DNA of 64,000 nucleotides from Chitinophaga pinensis. Lineage in GTDB: Bacteria; Bacteroidota; Bacteroidia; UKL13-3. Each line of letters begins with the position of its first letter. The stretch's first letter is position 1. Location of the stretch: contig CAMDHZ010000006.1 of assembly GCA_945898275.1 (NCBI GenBank), positions 1 to 64,000 on the forward strand. The letters are read 5' to 3'. Made by a program: the position numbers and the translations under genes. Under the pieces are notes generated by a model that did no database searches, was not told the DNA's origin, and saw only the letters and a program-made list of their open reading frames with translations. Positions 27,542 to 38,200 of the stretch are shown piece by piece.

Positions 27542-30014
27542 AAGAATATTACATAATTTTGAACAGCATTCAAATGAAATAGCGCTTGTTTTTAAGGATA
27601 TCTCAATAACCTACGCGCAATTAAAAACTGAAGTTCAAAACCGTGCTGCCTACCTTCAACATAAAAATTTATTTAATCAGTTTATTGGAATAAAAAATGA
27701 AGACCCAATTGAGCATATTTATAGCATTCTTGCAGTTGTAATTTCTGGCAACTATTACCTTTCTATTACACCAGAAAATGATTTCTTATTGACAATTGAA
27801 GATATTGTTTTACCAGAACTTTGGATTGTAGATACTTGCAATGATTTTAATACTAAAAATGAAATTGGTATTAATGTTTTGAGGGAAAGCTCCGTTTCAT
27901 TTATACCAATAAATTATTCCTTAAACAATTTCCTTTGTGCATTTTATACAAGTGGTTCAACTGGAAGTCCCAAATTAGTAATTCATACCTTAGAAACAAT
28001 TTCTGCCGATACCAATCGACAAGTAGTTACAGGCAATTTAGGTTTTGGGGATTCTTTTGATTTCATTTTTTCATTTTCATTTAGTGCCTCCTTAGCCTGC
28101 ATTTTCACTGCCTTTAGCAGTGGCGCTAAACTTGCAGTATATCCGCTTAAGTTGCTTGGACTGGGTGGACTTCCCAATTTTTGGAAAAAGGAGAATGTAA
28201 CACATGCCTCCATTTCTGTAAGTACATTTAGGGCTTTAACCAAACTCAAATTCCCTTACAAATCACTTGGATTTTTAAAAGTGCTTTGTATTTCTGGAGA
28301 GGCACATTTAGAAAAGGATGTAAATTTATTCTTTGAGTTATTTCCATCCACTTGTCAAATGGAAGTAGCTTATGCTACCACTGAAACAAGAACTATTGCA
28401 AGACAACTTATCAATGCGGAAAATAGATTGGCTTTACCTGTTTGTACTTTAGGAAAACCAGTTGCAGATAAACTTGTAAGTATTAGAGATGAAAATGGAA
28501 AGGTGCTTGAACCCAACAGCAGCGGTGAAATCTATGTGAGTTCAAAATATATAACGAATCAATACTTTTCAAAAAAGGCAGAAACAGAAAATGTATTTGA
28601 CACAGAACAAGGATTGATAATTTATAAAACTGGTGATTTTGGATATTTTAATGAAGAGGGTTATCTGTTCTACCAAGGAAGAGTTCACCAAGAGGAAAAA
28701 TTAAATGGAGCCAAAATCAACTTTTTTGTTTTGGAAAAAGTTGTTGAGGCCTTGCCAGGAGTTGACAATGCTTTTGCATGCATTTATTTATTTGACCAAA
28801 TTCCTAAACTATTGCTTGCCTATACTGGTAATTCTGCTTTTTCTAGCAAGGAAATCTATAATTGTATAGCAGCAAATTTGCCTTTAAATTATATTCCTTC
28901 AAAAGCTGTTTATCTCCCTAAATTTCCGTTAACACATTCTGGTAAACGCGATAAAGAAGCTATTGGGGCATTACTTATAAATCAATTTAATGATTTTTCT
29001 CCCCTAGATTTGCAATCATCCCTTGATAGTAACGCTCTTATTGAAACGCTGAAAGGGATATTTGGAGAGGCTTTAAATATTCCTATTAGTCGTATTCATA
29101 TGCACCATCATTTTTCAATTGATTTAGGTGGTGATTCAATGGCAGCGCTTATTTGTCTTAACCTTATTGAAGTAAATATCAAGGTGTCGATTAGCTTAAC
29201 CGAGTTCTTAGAAGCCAGTAATCTTATTAATGTTAGTTTGTTAGTACAGCAAAGGTTAAAAATAAATGATAATGCTAGTTTTAAAATCAGGAAGATTTCT
29301 GGCCAACCCTATTTTAAACAAGCCATCATGTTTATCAGCGTCTTCGAGGATAATACTAAGCAGGATTACTACAATTCTTGGTTAAAAGATAGTTACCAGA
29401 TTTTTGAGCTCACTGTAAATATATTTCATACTAATTTTAACTATGAAAGTGCAATGATAAATATTGCCGAACAGGCTAAGAAGTTAAAAATAAATTGCTT
29501 GTTTGGGTATAGTTTTTCAGGTTTCATTGCTTATTCGATAGCAAGTATTACACCCTCAATAAAACAAGTAATTATGCTAGATACTTATTATTATTTTAGG
29601 TCTGAACCAATTTTGAATCGAATCAATAGATTAAAAATACTATTTTATAAAGCAATTAAAAACAACGACCCCGCTTTTCCTGCTTTTTATGCTTCAAATT
29701 GGATTAAGAATTTTCTCCATCATTCCCTTGGTATAAAAATAATAAATAGCACACAAGCCTCAGAAGCAACCTTGTTGTATTATCAAAAAATTAATGCTGC
29801 ATTGGTTCATTTAAAGCCACATCCATCTCAAGCACACTGTCTTTATTTTCTTGCAGGCAGAAGTTTAACATCACCTCAATACCAAGAGCTTGGCTGGAAA
29901 CCATTATTTGAAGGCGGTATGCAAACCCTAACTTTAAATGCATTTCATGGTGAGTTAGGTTCAAACCGAAACCAAGAGAAGATTATAAGTTATTTGAAAA
30001 AGCTATTGAAGTAA
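27528..30014 (+). CDS. NRPS-like synthetase, adenylation-thiolation-thioesterase (A-T-TE)
   Basis: I chose the ATG at 27528 (MHLIERILHNFEQ), which matches a usual A-domain start; 828 residues. The A domain spans about 1-490: A3 loop FYTSGSTGSPKLVI, A5 YATTETRTI, A7 YKTGDFGYFNEEGYLFYQGR, A10 lysine in LTHSGKRDKEA. The T domain carries Ser537 in LGGDSMAAL. The C-terminal thioesterase-like domain has Ser662 in GYSFSG (a variant of GYSxGG) and a late His in NAFHGELG. There is no condensation domain. In core A4 the usual FDxS is FSAS, so the Asp that holds the amino group of amino-acid substrates is replaced by Ser, suggesting a non-amino acid such as an aryl or keto acid. The product is unknown. 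Confidence 0.82.
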   Translation: MHLIERILHNFEQHSNEIALVFKDISITYAQLKTEVQNRAAYLQHKNLFNQFIGIKNEDPIEHIYSILAVVISGNYYLSITPENDFLLTIEDIVLPELWIVDTCNDFNTKNEIGINVLRESSVSFIPINYSLNNFLCAFYTSGSTGSPKLVIHTLETISADTNRQVVTGNLGFGDSFDFIFSFSFSASLACIFTAFSSGAKLAVYPLKLLGLGGLPNFWKKENVTHASISVSTFRALTKLKFPYKSLGFLKVLCISGEAHLEKDVNLFFELFPSTCQMEVAYATTETRTIARQLINAENRLALPVCTLGKPVADKLVSIRDENGKVLEPNSSGEIYVSSKYITNQYFSKKAETENVFDTEQGLIIYKTGDFGYFNEEGYLFYQGRVHQEEKLNGAKINFFVLEKVVEALPGVDNAFACIYLFDQIPKLLLAYTGNSAFSSKEIYNCIAANLPLNYIPSKAVYLPKFPLTHSGKRDKEAIGALLINQFNDFSPLDLQSSLDSNALIETLKGIFGEALNIPISRIHMHHHFSIDLGGDSMAALICLNLIEVNIKVSISLTEFLEASNLINVSLLVQQRLKINDNASFKIRKISGQPYFKQAIMFISVFEDNTKQDYYNSWLKDSYQIFELTVNIFHTNFNYESAMINIAEQAKKLKINCLFGYSFSGFIAYSIASITPSIKQVIMLDTYYYFRSEPILNRINRLKILFYKAIKNNDPAFPAFYASNWIKNFLHHSLGIKIINSTQASEATLLYYQKINAALVHLKPHPSQAHCLYFLAGRSLTSPQYQELGWKPLFEGGMQTLTLNAFHGELGSNRNQEKIISYLKKLLK

Positions 30015-30113
30015 GCAGAACTGCGAAGCATAGCTTTATGCGAAGTGCTTAAAAAATTAGTAATTAAGAGTAACTACATTTTCGTAATTTGCTGTCCAAA
30101 TAAAACAATTAAA

Positions 30114-30668
30114 TTGAAAATCATCGGAATCACTGGAACGCTTGGCGCTGGAAAAGGTACTATTGTAGATTACCTTGTAGAAAAATATGGGTTCAAACAC
30201 TTTTCTGTGCGCGGTTACCTTATAGAAGTTATGCAAGCCAAAGGGCTTGAAATCAATAGAGACAACATGGTTACCACGGCCAACGGCCTGCGTGCAACTT
30301 ACGGTCCAAGTTATATTGCAGAAGCCCTGCACAAACAAGCCATTGCAACAAATCAAAACTGCATTATTGAAAGCATTAGAACCCTCGGAGAAATTGAAGC
30401 CCTGCGTGCCAAAGGTAATTTTAGTTTATTTTCTGTTGATACGGATAGACAAATTAGATACGATAGAATTCTATTAAGAGGTTCTGAAACAGATAAGGTT
30501 TCTTTTGAAACATTTGTAGAAAACGAAGAAAGAGAACTTACCGCTTCCGACCCCAACAAGCAGAATTTATCGGCATGCATGGCGCTGGCCGATGTTCATT
30601 TTTCTAATAATGGAACTTTTGAAGAATTGTATTTACAAATTGACAAAGCATTAAGTTTGCCATCATGA
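30114..30668 (+). CDS. P-loop nucleotide kinase-like protein
   Basis: The open frame extends upstream to a GTG at 30045, but family-like sequence starts at an in-frame TTG at 30114 (MKIIGITGTLGAGKGTIVDYL), so I place the start there. The Walker A loop is GTLGAGKGT; later come NLRATYGPSYIAEAL-like helices, a probable Walker B region (NCIIESIRTLGE) and a lid-like arginine segment (RQIRYDRILLRG). It resembles adenylate/dephospho-CoA kinase-fold proteins that often sit beside dCMP deaminases. It overlaps the deaminase gene by 4 bp (ATGA), which argues for a shared nucleotide-metabolism role. Exact substrate not assignable. Confidence 0.75.
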   Translation: MKIIGITGTLGAGKGTIVDYLVEKYGFKHFSVRGYLIEVMQAKGLEINRDNMVTTANGLRATYGPSYIAEALHKQAIATNQNCIIESIRTLGEIEALRAKGNFSLFSVDTDRQIRYDRILLRGSETDKVSFETFVENEERELTASDPNKQNLSACMALADVHFSNNGTFEELYLQIDKALSLPS

Positions 30669-31168
30669 GTATAACAAATACTGAGCAATATGTTCGCCCT
30701 ACTTGGGACCAATACTTTATGGAAGTAATGGAAGCGATTAGCAAACGCGCCACTTGCGGTAGGGGAAGAAGTGGTTGCGTAATTGCAAGAGATAATCAAT
30801 TATTGGTTACTGGTTATGTTGGTTCTCCAATTGGTTTGCCCCATTGTGATGAAGTGGGTCATCAAATGAAAAAGGTACTCCATGAAGATGGCAGCATAAC
30901 AGAACATTGTGTGAGAACTGTGCATGCCGAACAAAATGCTATTTGTCAGGCAGCCAAAAATGGCGTGGCCTTAGAAGGCGCCACTTTGTATTGCCGAATG
31001 ACGCCATGTCGTGTTTGTGCCATGCTAATTATCAATTGTGGGATAAAAAGGGTGGTGTGCGAACGCAAATACCATGCTGGCACTGAGAGCGAAGAAATGC
31101 TTAGCAATGCAGGAGTAAGTTTAGAGTTCTTTCACAACGAGGTTCAATCTTATGAAAAACATAAATAA
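30665..31168 (+). CDS. dCMP deaminase-type zinc enzyme (ComE-like)
   Basis: A 167-residue cytidine/deoxycytidylate deaminase. Zinc-site residues are VHAEQNAIC (His, catalytic Glu) and CRMTPCRVCAM (two Cys). The N-terminal WDQYFMEVMEAISKRATC and RSGCVIARDNQLLVTGYVGSP segments are typical of dCMP deaminases, which convert dCMP to dUMP for dTMP synthesis. The start codon overlaps the stop of the P-loop kinase by 4 bp. Confidence 0.92.
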   Translation: MSITNTEQYVRPTWDQYFMEVMEAISKRATCGRGRSGCVIARDNQLLVTGYVGSPIGLPHCDEVGHQMKKVLHEDGSITEHCVRTVHAEQNAICQAAKNGVALEGATLYCRMTPCRVCAMLIINCGIKRVVCERKYHAGTESEEMLSNAGVSLEFFHNEVQSYEKHK

Positions 31169-31174
31169 CAAGTA

Positions 31175-31675
31175 ATGGCTGGCTTTGATTTGATGTATGA
31201 ATTTAGGTCGATTAGACCAACTGATAATTTTATCTTGGCCAGAATCATCAGAGAAAATATAGAGGCTTTGGGATTACCCACAGAAGGGACTGCGCATTCC
31301 GACCCTACCACCGATAATTTATATAACCTGTTTCAAACACCAGGTTCTGCTTATCTGGTTTTAGAAGTAAATGACCAAGTGGTTGGTGGTTGTGGCATTT
31401 ACCCTAGTAATGGTTTGCCAGCCCAATATGCAGAATTAGTGCGGTTCTTTTTATCTCCAGAAATTCAGGGCAATGGTTTTGGCAATGTCTTAATGGAAAA
31501 ATGCGAAGAACTAGCAAAAGAAAAGGGATATACCCATCTTTATTTGGAGTCTTTTCCAGAAATGGAAGCTGCAGTGCATTTATACGAGAAATTTGGTTAT
31601 CAAAGATTGGATAAAGCTTTAGGCAATACAGGACATTTTTCTTGTAATGTTTGGATGCTCAAAGAACTGCTTTAA
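31175..31675 (+). CDS. GNAT family N-acetyltransferase
   Basis: A 166-residue GNAT protein: substrate-side N-terminus (FRSIRPTDNFILARIIRENI), strand VVGGCGIYP, acetyl-CoA loop RFFLSPEIQGNGFGNVLMEKC with a QGNGFG pyrophosphate loop, and late ESFPEMEAAVHLYEKFGYQRL. It starts 6 bp after the deaminase stop and is probably cotranscribed. A second in-frame Met lies seven codons in (MYEFRSIRP) and could be the true start. Substrate unknown. Confidence 0.9.
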   Translation: MAGFDLMYEFRSIRPTDNFILARIIRENIEALGLPTEGTAHSDPTTDNLYNLFQTPGSAYLVLEVNDQVVGGCGIYPSNGLPAQYAELVRFFLSPEIQGNGFGNVLMEKCEELAKEKGYTHLYLESFPEMEAAVHLYEKFGYQRLDKALGNTGHFSCNVWMLKELL

Positions 31676-31691
31676 CTTAAAACGCCAAACG

Positions 31692-32192
31692 TTATTTAGG
31701 GATTTGCGAAACAGGTGGCGGGTCACCCGGTTTTCTGCCTGTTTTCTGAATTTGTAAGCCCATTAAAAAGTTCCTTAGAATTTGGTCTTTGCAAACCCTA
31801 AACTTTTCATGTTCTGGGTTTCTAAAAAGAGCGGCCAATTCGCTTTTGCTGAACCGAAAATCTGCCAGCAATAGAATCTCAAGAATGTCTTCATCTTTTA
31901 GGTTCAAAGCAATTCTTAGTTTTCTAAAGATTAGGTTGTTATTTAAACTTTTCTCTGGTTTAGGAACTTCACTTCCTTTTTCACCTCTATTTTTAATGAT
32001 AAACCCATTTAAAAAAGCGGATAGTTGAACATCATAAAGTGGGATAAATCCAGCTTCTTCGTCTTTTTTTAACCAATTTGTGATTTGTTCCAAATTAACT
32101 TCAGTTCCCCCTTTTAAAAAATGTTCAGTCATTGCCGTATCAGAAATTCTGAACGTGTAGCGAAGTCTTCTAAGAATATCGTTGTTATTCAT
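31692..32192 (-). CDS. DUF1456 (YehS-like) protein
   Basis: A 166-residue protein with two copies of the DUF1456 repeat: NNNDILRRLRYTFRISDTAM at the N-terminus and NNLIFRKLRIALNLKDEDIL from about residue 84, each followed by a helix-rich segment (LNGFIIKNRGEK; LRNFLMGLQIQKTG). The function of the family is not established. It is convergent with the GNAT gene (16-bp gap) and divergent from the giant surface protein. Confidence 0.9.
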   Translation of the reverse strand: MNNNDILRRLRYTFRISDTAMTEHFLKGGTEVNLEQITNWLKKDEEAGFIPLYDVQLSAFLNGFIIKNRGEKGSEVPKPEKSLNNNLIFRKLRIALNLKDEDILEILLLADFRFSKSELAALFRNPEHEKFRVCKDQILRNFLMGLQIQKTGRKPGDPPPVSQIPK

Positions 32193-32263
32193 ATTGTGCG
32201 TGGCAATTTAACATTATTTTAAGCTTAAACAGACTTTCTTTGTGAGACATAAATAGCCATAAT

Positions 32264-35200
32264 ATGTTTTCTAAACCGTTTAAAGTAAGTCTTTTATTTA
32301 CATTTTGCTTCTTATTATCTTTTACAATTGTCGTTGCACAGCCAATTTCTGGCACAAAAACCGTTTGTACCTCTGGTTGTGATTATCCAACACTCAATGC
32401 TGCCGTATCAGCTTTAAACCTCAATGGTGTGGGAACTGGTGGTGCGATTATTGAAATTGCAAACGGACATACAGAAACACTTCCAAATGCAGGCTTGAGT
32501 TTAGGTTCAGCTACCTTAAATGCTACCTTAATTGCCAGCAATCCTTTAATCATTCGCAAGAGTTTGACTGCTGGTGCAAAGCCTGTATTTACTTCTGGCG
32601 CTGGAACTGGTGGAATGGATGCCATGTTTAAAATGCTTGGCGTAGACTATGTTAGTTTAGAAAACTTAATATTTCTAGAGTCAACCACCAATGTTTCTAG
32701 TACAACACAGTATGAGTATGGCATCATGCTGGTAAAAAGAAATGCTGTAAATCCAGTAGATGGCTGCCAAAACAATACCATAAAAGATTGCGAAATTACT
32801 TTTAGGCGAAGTACTTTTATGACCCCAACAGGTATTTATGCAGCAAACCATTTGGCTTCAAATACTTCTAGTATTAATTATACCCTTAACGCAGATGCTC
32901 ACTCCTTCAATACCCTTGAAGGAAACATCATTACCCATGCGCAACTAGGTATTTATTTTAGTGGGATTAACTCAACCACCGCTTCAACTACTTTATATGA
33001 CCAAGGTAATACCATAGGCAGGGAAAATAATGGAAATAGTATCAGACGTTTTGGTTCAAACAATACCTCCATTGCCTCTGGCATCATAGCCTATTATCAA
33101 AATAACTTGCTCATTGAAGGTAATACCATTTCTGGCGGTGGAACAAGCTTTACCAATACAATAAATGGAATGGATTTACAAAGAATCGTAAGAGGTATTG
33201 TTAGGGTAAACACCATTTCTGACACTTCTTCTTCAGGTACTAATAATGGTATATTCATTAATAGTACCAGTGCGCGTCTCTTTATTGACAGCAATTTTAT
33301 TGTCAATTGCCTATCTTTAAATGCAACGTTCAATGGCATTAATGCAATTGCCAGTGATACACTGATTATTTCTGCCAACAGGATTGGGAATAATCGATAC
33401 CAAGGAACTTCTGGAGGAATTTTTACTGGCATACAATTAACCTGCGCCTCAAATAAATATAGTCCACTTCTTAGAAATGAAATTTATGGCAACTTTAGCA
33501 ATAACAGTTTTTATGCTATAAACCTGTTTGGTTCGCAAGGAATTGGAAGGGTGTTTAACAATAGGATTTATGGTAGTACCTGCCTCAATGGGCAACATAT
33601 TGCCATTTTTAATAACCAAAACTCCAACCAAGCAGATAGTATTATTGGTAATGAGATTTTCGATCTCGTTAATTTGGTGAATGGCTCGGTGATTGGATAT
33701 TTAAAGCCTGTTACTGGTTCCTCTAATACAGGTGTAAAAGTAATTGAGAACAATAGTTTTTATAATCTTAGAACAAAATTAGGTGCGGTAAAAGCAATTG
33801 AATATAATAATAGCAATGCACAAGTAAATATTACGAGAAATAAGATTTATGGGTTTAGATCCGACTCAATTAACGTTACCCTGACAGGCATAGAAATTGG
33901 CTCTGGCGCACTAAATGTAAATATTTGCAATAACCTCATCAATGATTTTGAAACTTATAATAGTCCGATAGTTGGCAATATCTATGGCATTTATATCAAT
34001 AACTCAAATGCCAGTAATGTAAGCCGACTTTACCATAACACAATTTACTTCAATGCCCAAAATTCTGGAAACTTGGTTTCTTATTGTTTGCGTGCAGGTA
34101 TATTCTCGCAAGTAGAAACTAGAAATAACGTTTTTATCAATAAATCACTGGCTACCCTCAATGGGTTTAATGCTGCCTATTACAGAGAAGGCAGTAATTT
34201 AGCTACTTATAGAATAGGTTCAAACCATAACCTTTTCTTTTCTTCAGGCACGCCTGGCAGGTTTGCTTTGTTCTTTGATGCAGCAACCATAGACAGCACA
34301 CTTGCTCAGCTTAAAAGTAAACTAGCGCCAAGAGAGTCTGAAAGTTATTTTGAAGATGTTGTGTTTCAGCAAGCCTTGTTTCAGCCATTCAACTTAGCGC
34401 CAGTGTCAAGCGTGCCTACACAAATAGAATCAGGCGCAAATTTGATTGATACACCTATCACCGTGTTAAGGGATATTGACGGTTTAATGCGTTCCACTAA
34501 ATTCCCAGATGTAGGCTGTTATGAAGGCACATTTTTACCTGGTGATTTGGTTAAACCTGCCATTTCTTATTTACCCTTAAGAGGTGTTTCACCTTATCAA
34601 GCTGCGCCACAAGTGAGGGTTTTTGCTTCAGATAGATTTGGTATTAAAGGCACTACAACCAATCGTCCTAGGCTTTATTATAAAAAGAAAACAGATGCCA
34701 ATACATGGATAAGCAACTCCAATGCAAATGGTGGGTGGAAGTTTGTGCAAACCAACGATTCGGTTTCTCCTTTTAACTTTCAAATAAATTATGCCTTGTT
34801 GCAAAGTGCTATTATGCCGGGAGATACTATACAGTTTTTTGCAACTGCCGAAGATAGCAACAGCAATGTGGGTGCGGGTTCTGTAATATTAGCAGGAAAT
34901 CTATTGTCAACCACCCTTGCTGCTAGTAATTTCCCAGTATCAGGTCAGATTAGTTTCTTCCCAGTTTTTGATACACTTTCTGGAACTTTTACTGTAGGTA
35001 ATGGAGGTAATTTTAACTCGCTAACTGCTGCTTTAAAAAGATTTGAGGCCAGTGTTCAAACTGGTCCAGTTACTTTATTACTTACCAATTCTATTTATTG
35101 TTCACCAAGCTTTGGTGGACTAGAAACTTTTCCATTATCGCTTAGGCCATCAATGGGAATGTCGGCTGCAAATACCTTGCTAATCAAACCTGCCTCAGGT

Positions 35201-38200
35201 GTTAGTCCGCTTATTTTTGGTGCAGCTGATTCTGCTTTGTTTGTAGTAAGAGATGGTGTAATCGGATTTACTTTTGATGGCGCTAGTGGCACTGCAAACA
35301 TCAGAAATTTGAATATGCACAATACCCAAAGCAATGCGCAAAGTGTAGTGTTTATTCAATCTAACAATACAAATGGCGGCGTTAAAAATGTAGAATTTAA
35401 AAACCTTAACCTCAAAGGAGGAAATATAGGTACCACCCAAATTGTAATCATTGGTGCCAGAACAGGCATTGGGCCACAAGCCATTGTAAAGGCTGCTGGA
35501 GCAGACAGAATTACCATTAGAAACTGCAATTTATACTTTGGCGTATCTGGACTTCTAGCCATTGGTTCAGCCAGTTCGCCTATTAGCAATTTGTTGATAG
35601 AAAACAATCGTTTTAGCACAGATAGTTTTAATCTAAACTTAGCAGGAACAGGTATTTATATCGAGGGGGTTGAAAAAGCGGTAGTAAATAAAAATTCCAT
35701 TATCAATTTTTTTACGCAGTTTGTTCAAATTGTGAGTGGTATCACAATTGGGGAGTATGTAACCAATTCGAGCATCAAAAGTAACATTATCCATAACCTA
35801 GAAAGTGCCAATCTAAACAGCACTGGTTGTTATGGAATTTCAATTTCTTCCGGCGTTGGTGTAAACAATGATTCTATCTATAATAATAGTATTTCGCGCA
35901 TTGTTTGTACAAGTAGTGGCAATGGATTTGGAAATATTTTTAACAGTTTCGGTATTAGAATAGAAGGCGGAACTAATATTAAAGTATTATATAATTCGGT
36001 GCACCTAACGGGTGGTTCAAGTTTTGGTTCTGGGGCCATTGGTTCAGGCGCGATGCAAATATTTGGTAGTGGCCCGTTTACTGGTTTAGAAATTAGAAAC
36101 AATGTCTTTAGCAATGGTATAGGAAATCCTCTTACTGGTTCTCGCAACGCGGCTATTTGGGTTTCTACTACCTTGCCAATTGCCGGTGCAGTGATTAACC
36201 ACAATAATTATTTTGCAAATAGCATTAATGGTGTATTGTTAACGAGTGGTTTGAGTTCTTTTAATACACTAGCAGAATTACAGTCGGTACTGGGTGGCAA
36301 TGCCAATTCAATTTCTACCAATCCTTTATTTGTGAGCAATAGTAATCTTAGACCAAGTAAGGGTGGAGCACTCCGCATTGGTGCGGTTATTCCAGCAATC
36401 AACCGAGATTTATTAGATTCTGTCCGTTCAACTACACTCACACGCATAGGTTGTTATGAAAATGAGTATGATGTTAATCCACCAATTTTTGGTGCACACC
36501 AAAATGCAAGCAATAGCGGCGCAAGCCCATTAAGAACCTTGCAATCCTTAGCAATAACTGATACACTTAGTGGTATCAATATTTCGAATGGCAGAAGACC
36601 TCGCGTATATTTTAAAAAGAAATCAGATGGCAATGGTTTCGGTTTGAACCAAAGTAGCTTTAATGGCTGGAAGTATGTTGAATCTGCTAGCAATGCATCG
36701 CCATTTACCTTTACATTAAATTATGCTTTGCTCACTTCATTGCCAGTGGTTGGCGATTCAATTTATTATTTCTTTGTGGCTGCAGATAGCGCTGGTAATT
36801 ATGCGACATTGCCATCATTGGGTTTTACCAGTGTGAGCATGGATAGCCTATTAACGCCACCTACAAACCCATTTAGGTTTAGAATTGTTGCACCACCACT
36901 AGCGGGTGTTTATAGAGTTGGAACAGGCGGCAACTATACTACTTTAACTGCGGCTGTTAACGATCTCAATCAAAGAGGCGTTTCTGCCCCAGTTACTTTT
37001 TTGCTAACGCAAACCACTTATTCCCCACCTACAGAGTCTTTTCCCTTTACATTTTCAAACCTAATTCAAGGAGCGAGTGCCACCAATACCATAAGCATAA
37101 GACCAGCCAATGGCGTTCAAGTAAGTATTATTGGTTCTGCTGCGTCAATTTTTTACCTAAATGGCTGCAACTTTGTTACTATTAATGGTTCAGACACCTT
37201 AAGTAATGCCGGCAGAAAAATTACTGTAAGAAATTCTACAGGTGGCCCGTGTGTTTTATTTCAAAATGATGCTTCCTTTAATCAAATTAGAAATTGTAAC
37301 CTTTACAGTGATGCAAATGGCATTGTTAAATTTGGCAATAGATTGGTAACAGGAAATGATAATAATGTAATCGATAGTTGCTTAATTGGCGGTTTTAGTC
37401 CAACATCAATCCCATCGGTTTGTATTTCGGCAAATGCAAATACCGGCCCTGCCCAAGCCCTATCGAGTAATAATGTTATTTCTAATAATGAAATTATTAG
37501 TCCTAACAATGCTGGTATTGTTATTGATAACAACAATGAAAATTTTACCATTACTGGAAATAGCTTTTATAAAAACCAAACTTATACCCACCCTGGTAAT
37601 TTTTCTTTTATAGGTTATTACGCCGATGGTGGCCTTATTGCCAATAACTTCTTTGGTGGCTCTGCCGCTTATTGCGGTGGTGCGCAACCTACAAGCTTTG
37701 ATGGCACCTCTGGAACATTCTCGCTGTTAAATCTCCAAGGTTTAAATATAACAGTAAGGCAAAATACCTTTAGAAGAATTCAGTTTACAGGGTTATTTAA
37801 TAATTTAAACAATGCTTTAATTGGGGTTATAAACGGGAAGTTTTTGATACAAGACAATATCCTTGGTTCAGATACAGGCTTGGCAAGTATTCAAATAAAT
37901 TATACCAATCCAGTTGGTACAGCAGGCTTTAGCGCCATTAACATTGGCAGCAGTTTCGGTTCAGCATTAGATTCGGTTCAACTTATTAATAACCGCATTG
38001 GAGCGATTGAGGCTGTTGGTGGTGGTTTGTTAAGTTTATATGGTATTCGTTTCAATGCCAGTTCTGGAAATTTTATAGTAAGAAACAACTTTATTGGTTC
38101 AAACCAAACCCCAGGTAGTATTAGCTTGGCATGCAATGGCGATTTGTATGGAATAGAGTTTACGGTGAACAATGGTCAACATTTACTTTTAGAAAATAAT

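Noticed and set aside
30015-30060. Hairpin after the NRPS-like gene as a terminator
   Set aside because: Only a 5-bp GCATA/TATGC stem and no T run.
32383-38172. Numerous antisense frames in the giant beta-helix gene
   Set aside because: Products are shadows of a repetitive Asn/Thr/Gly-rich coding frame; none has a recognisable motif.
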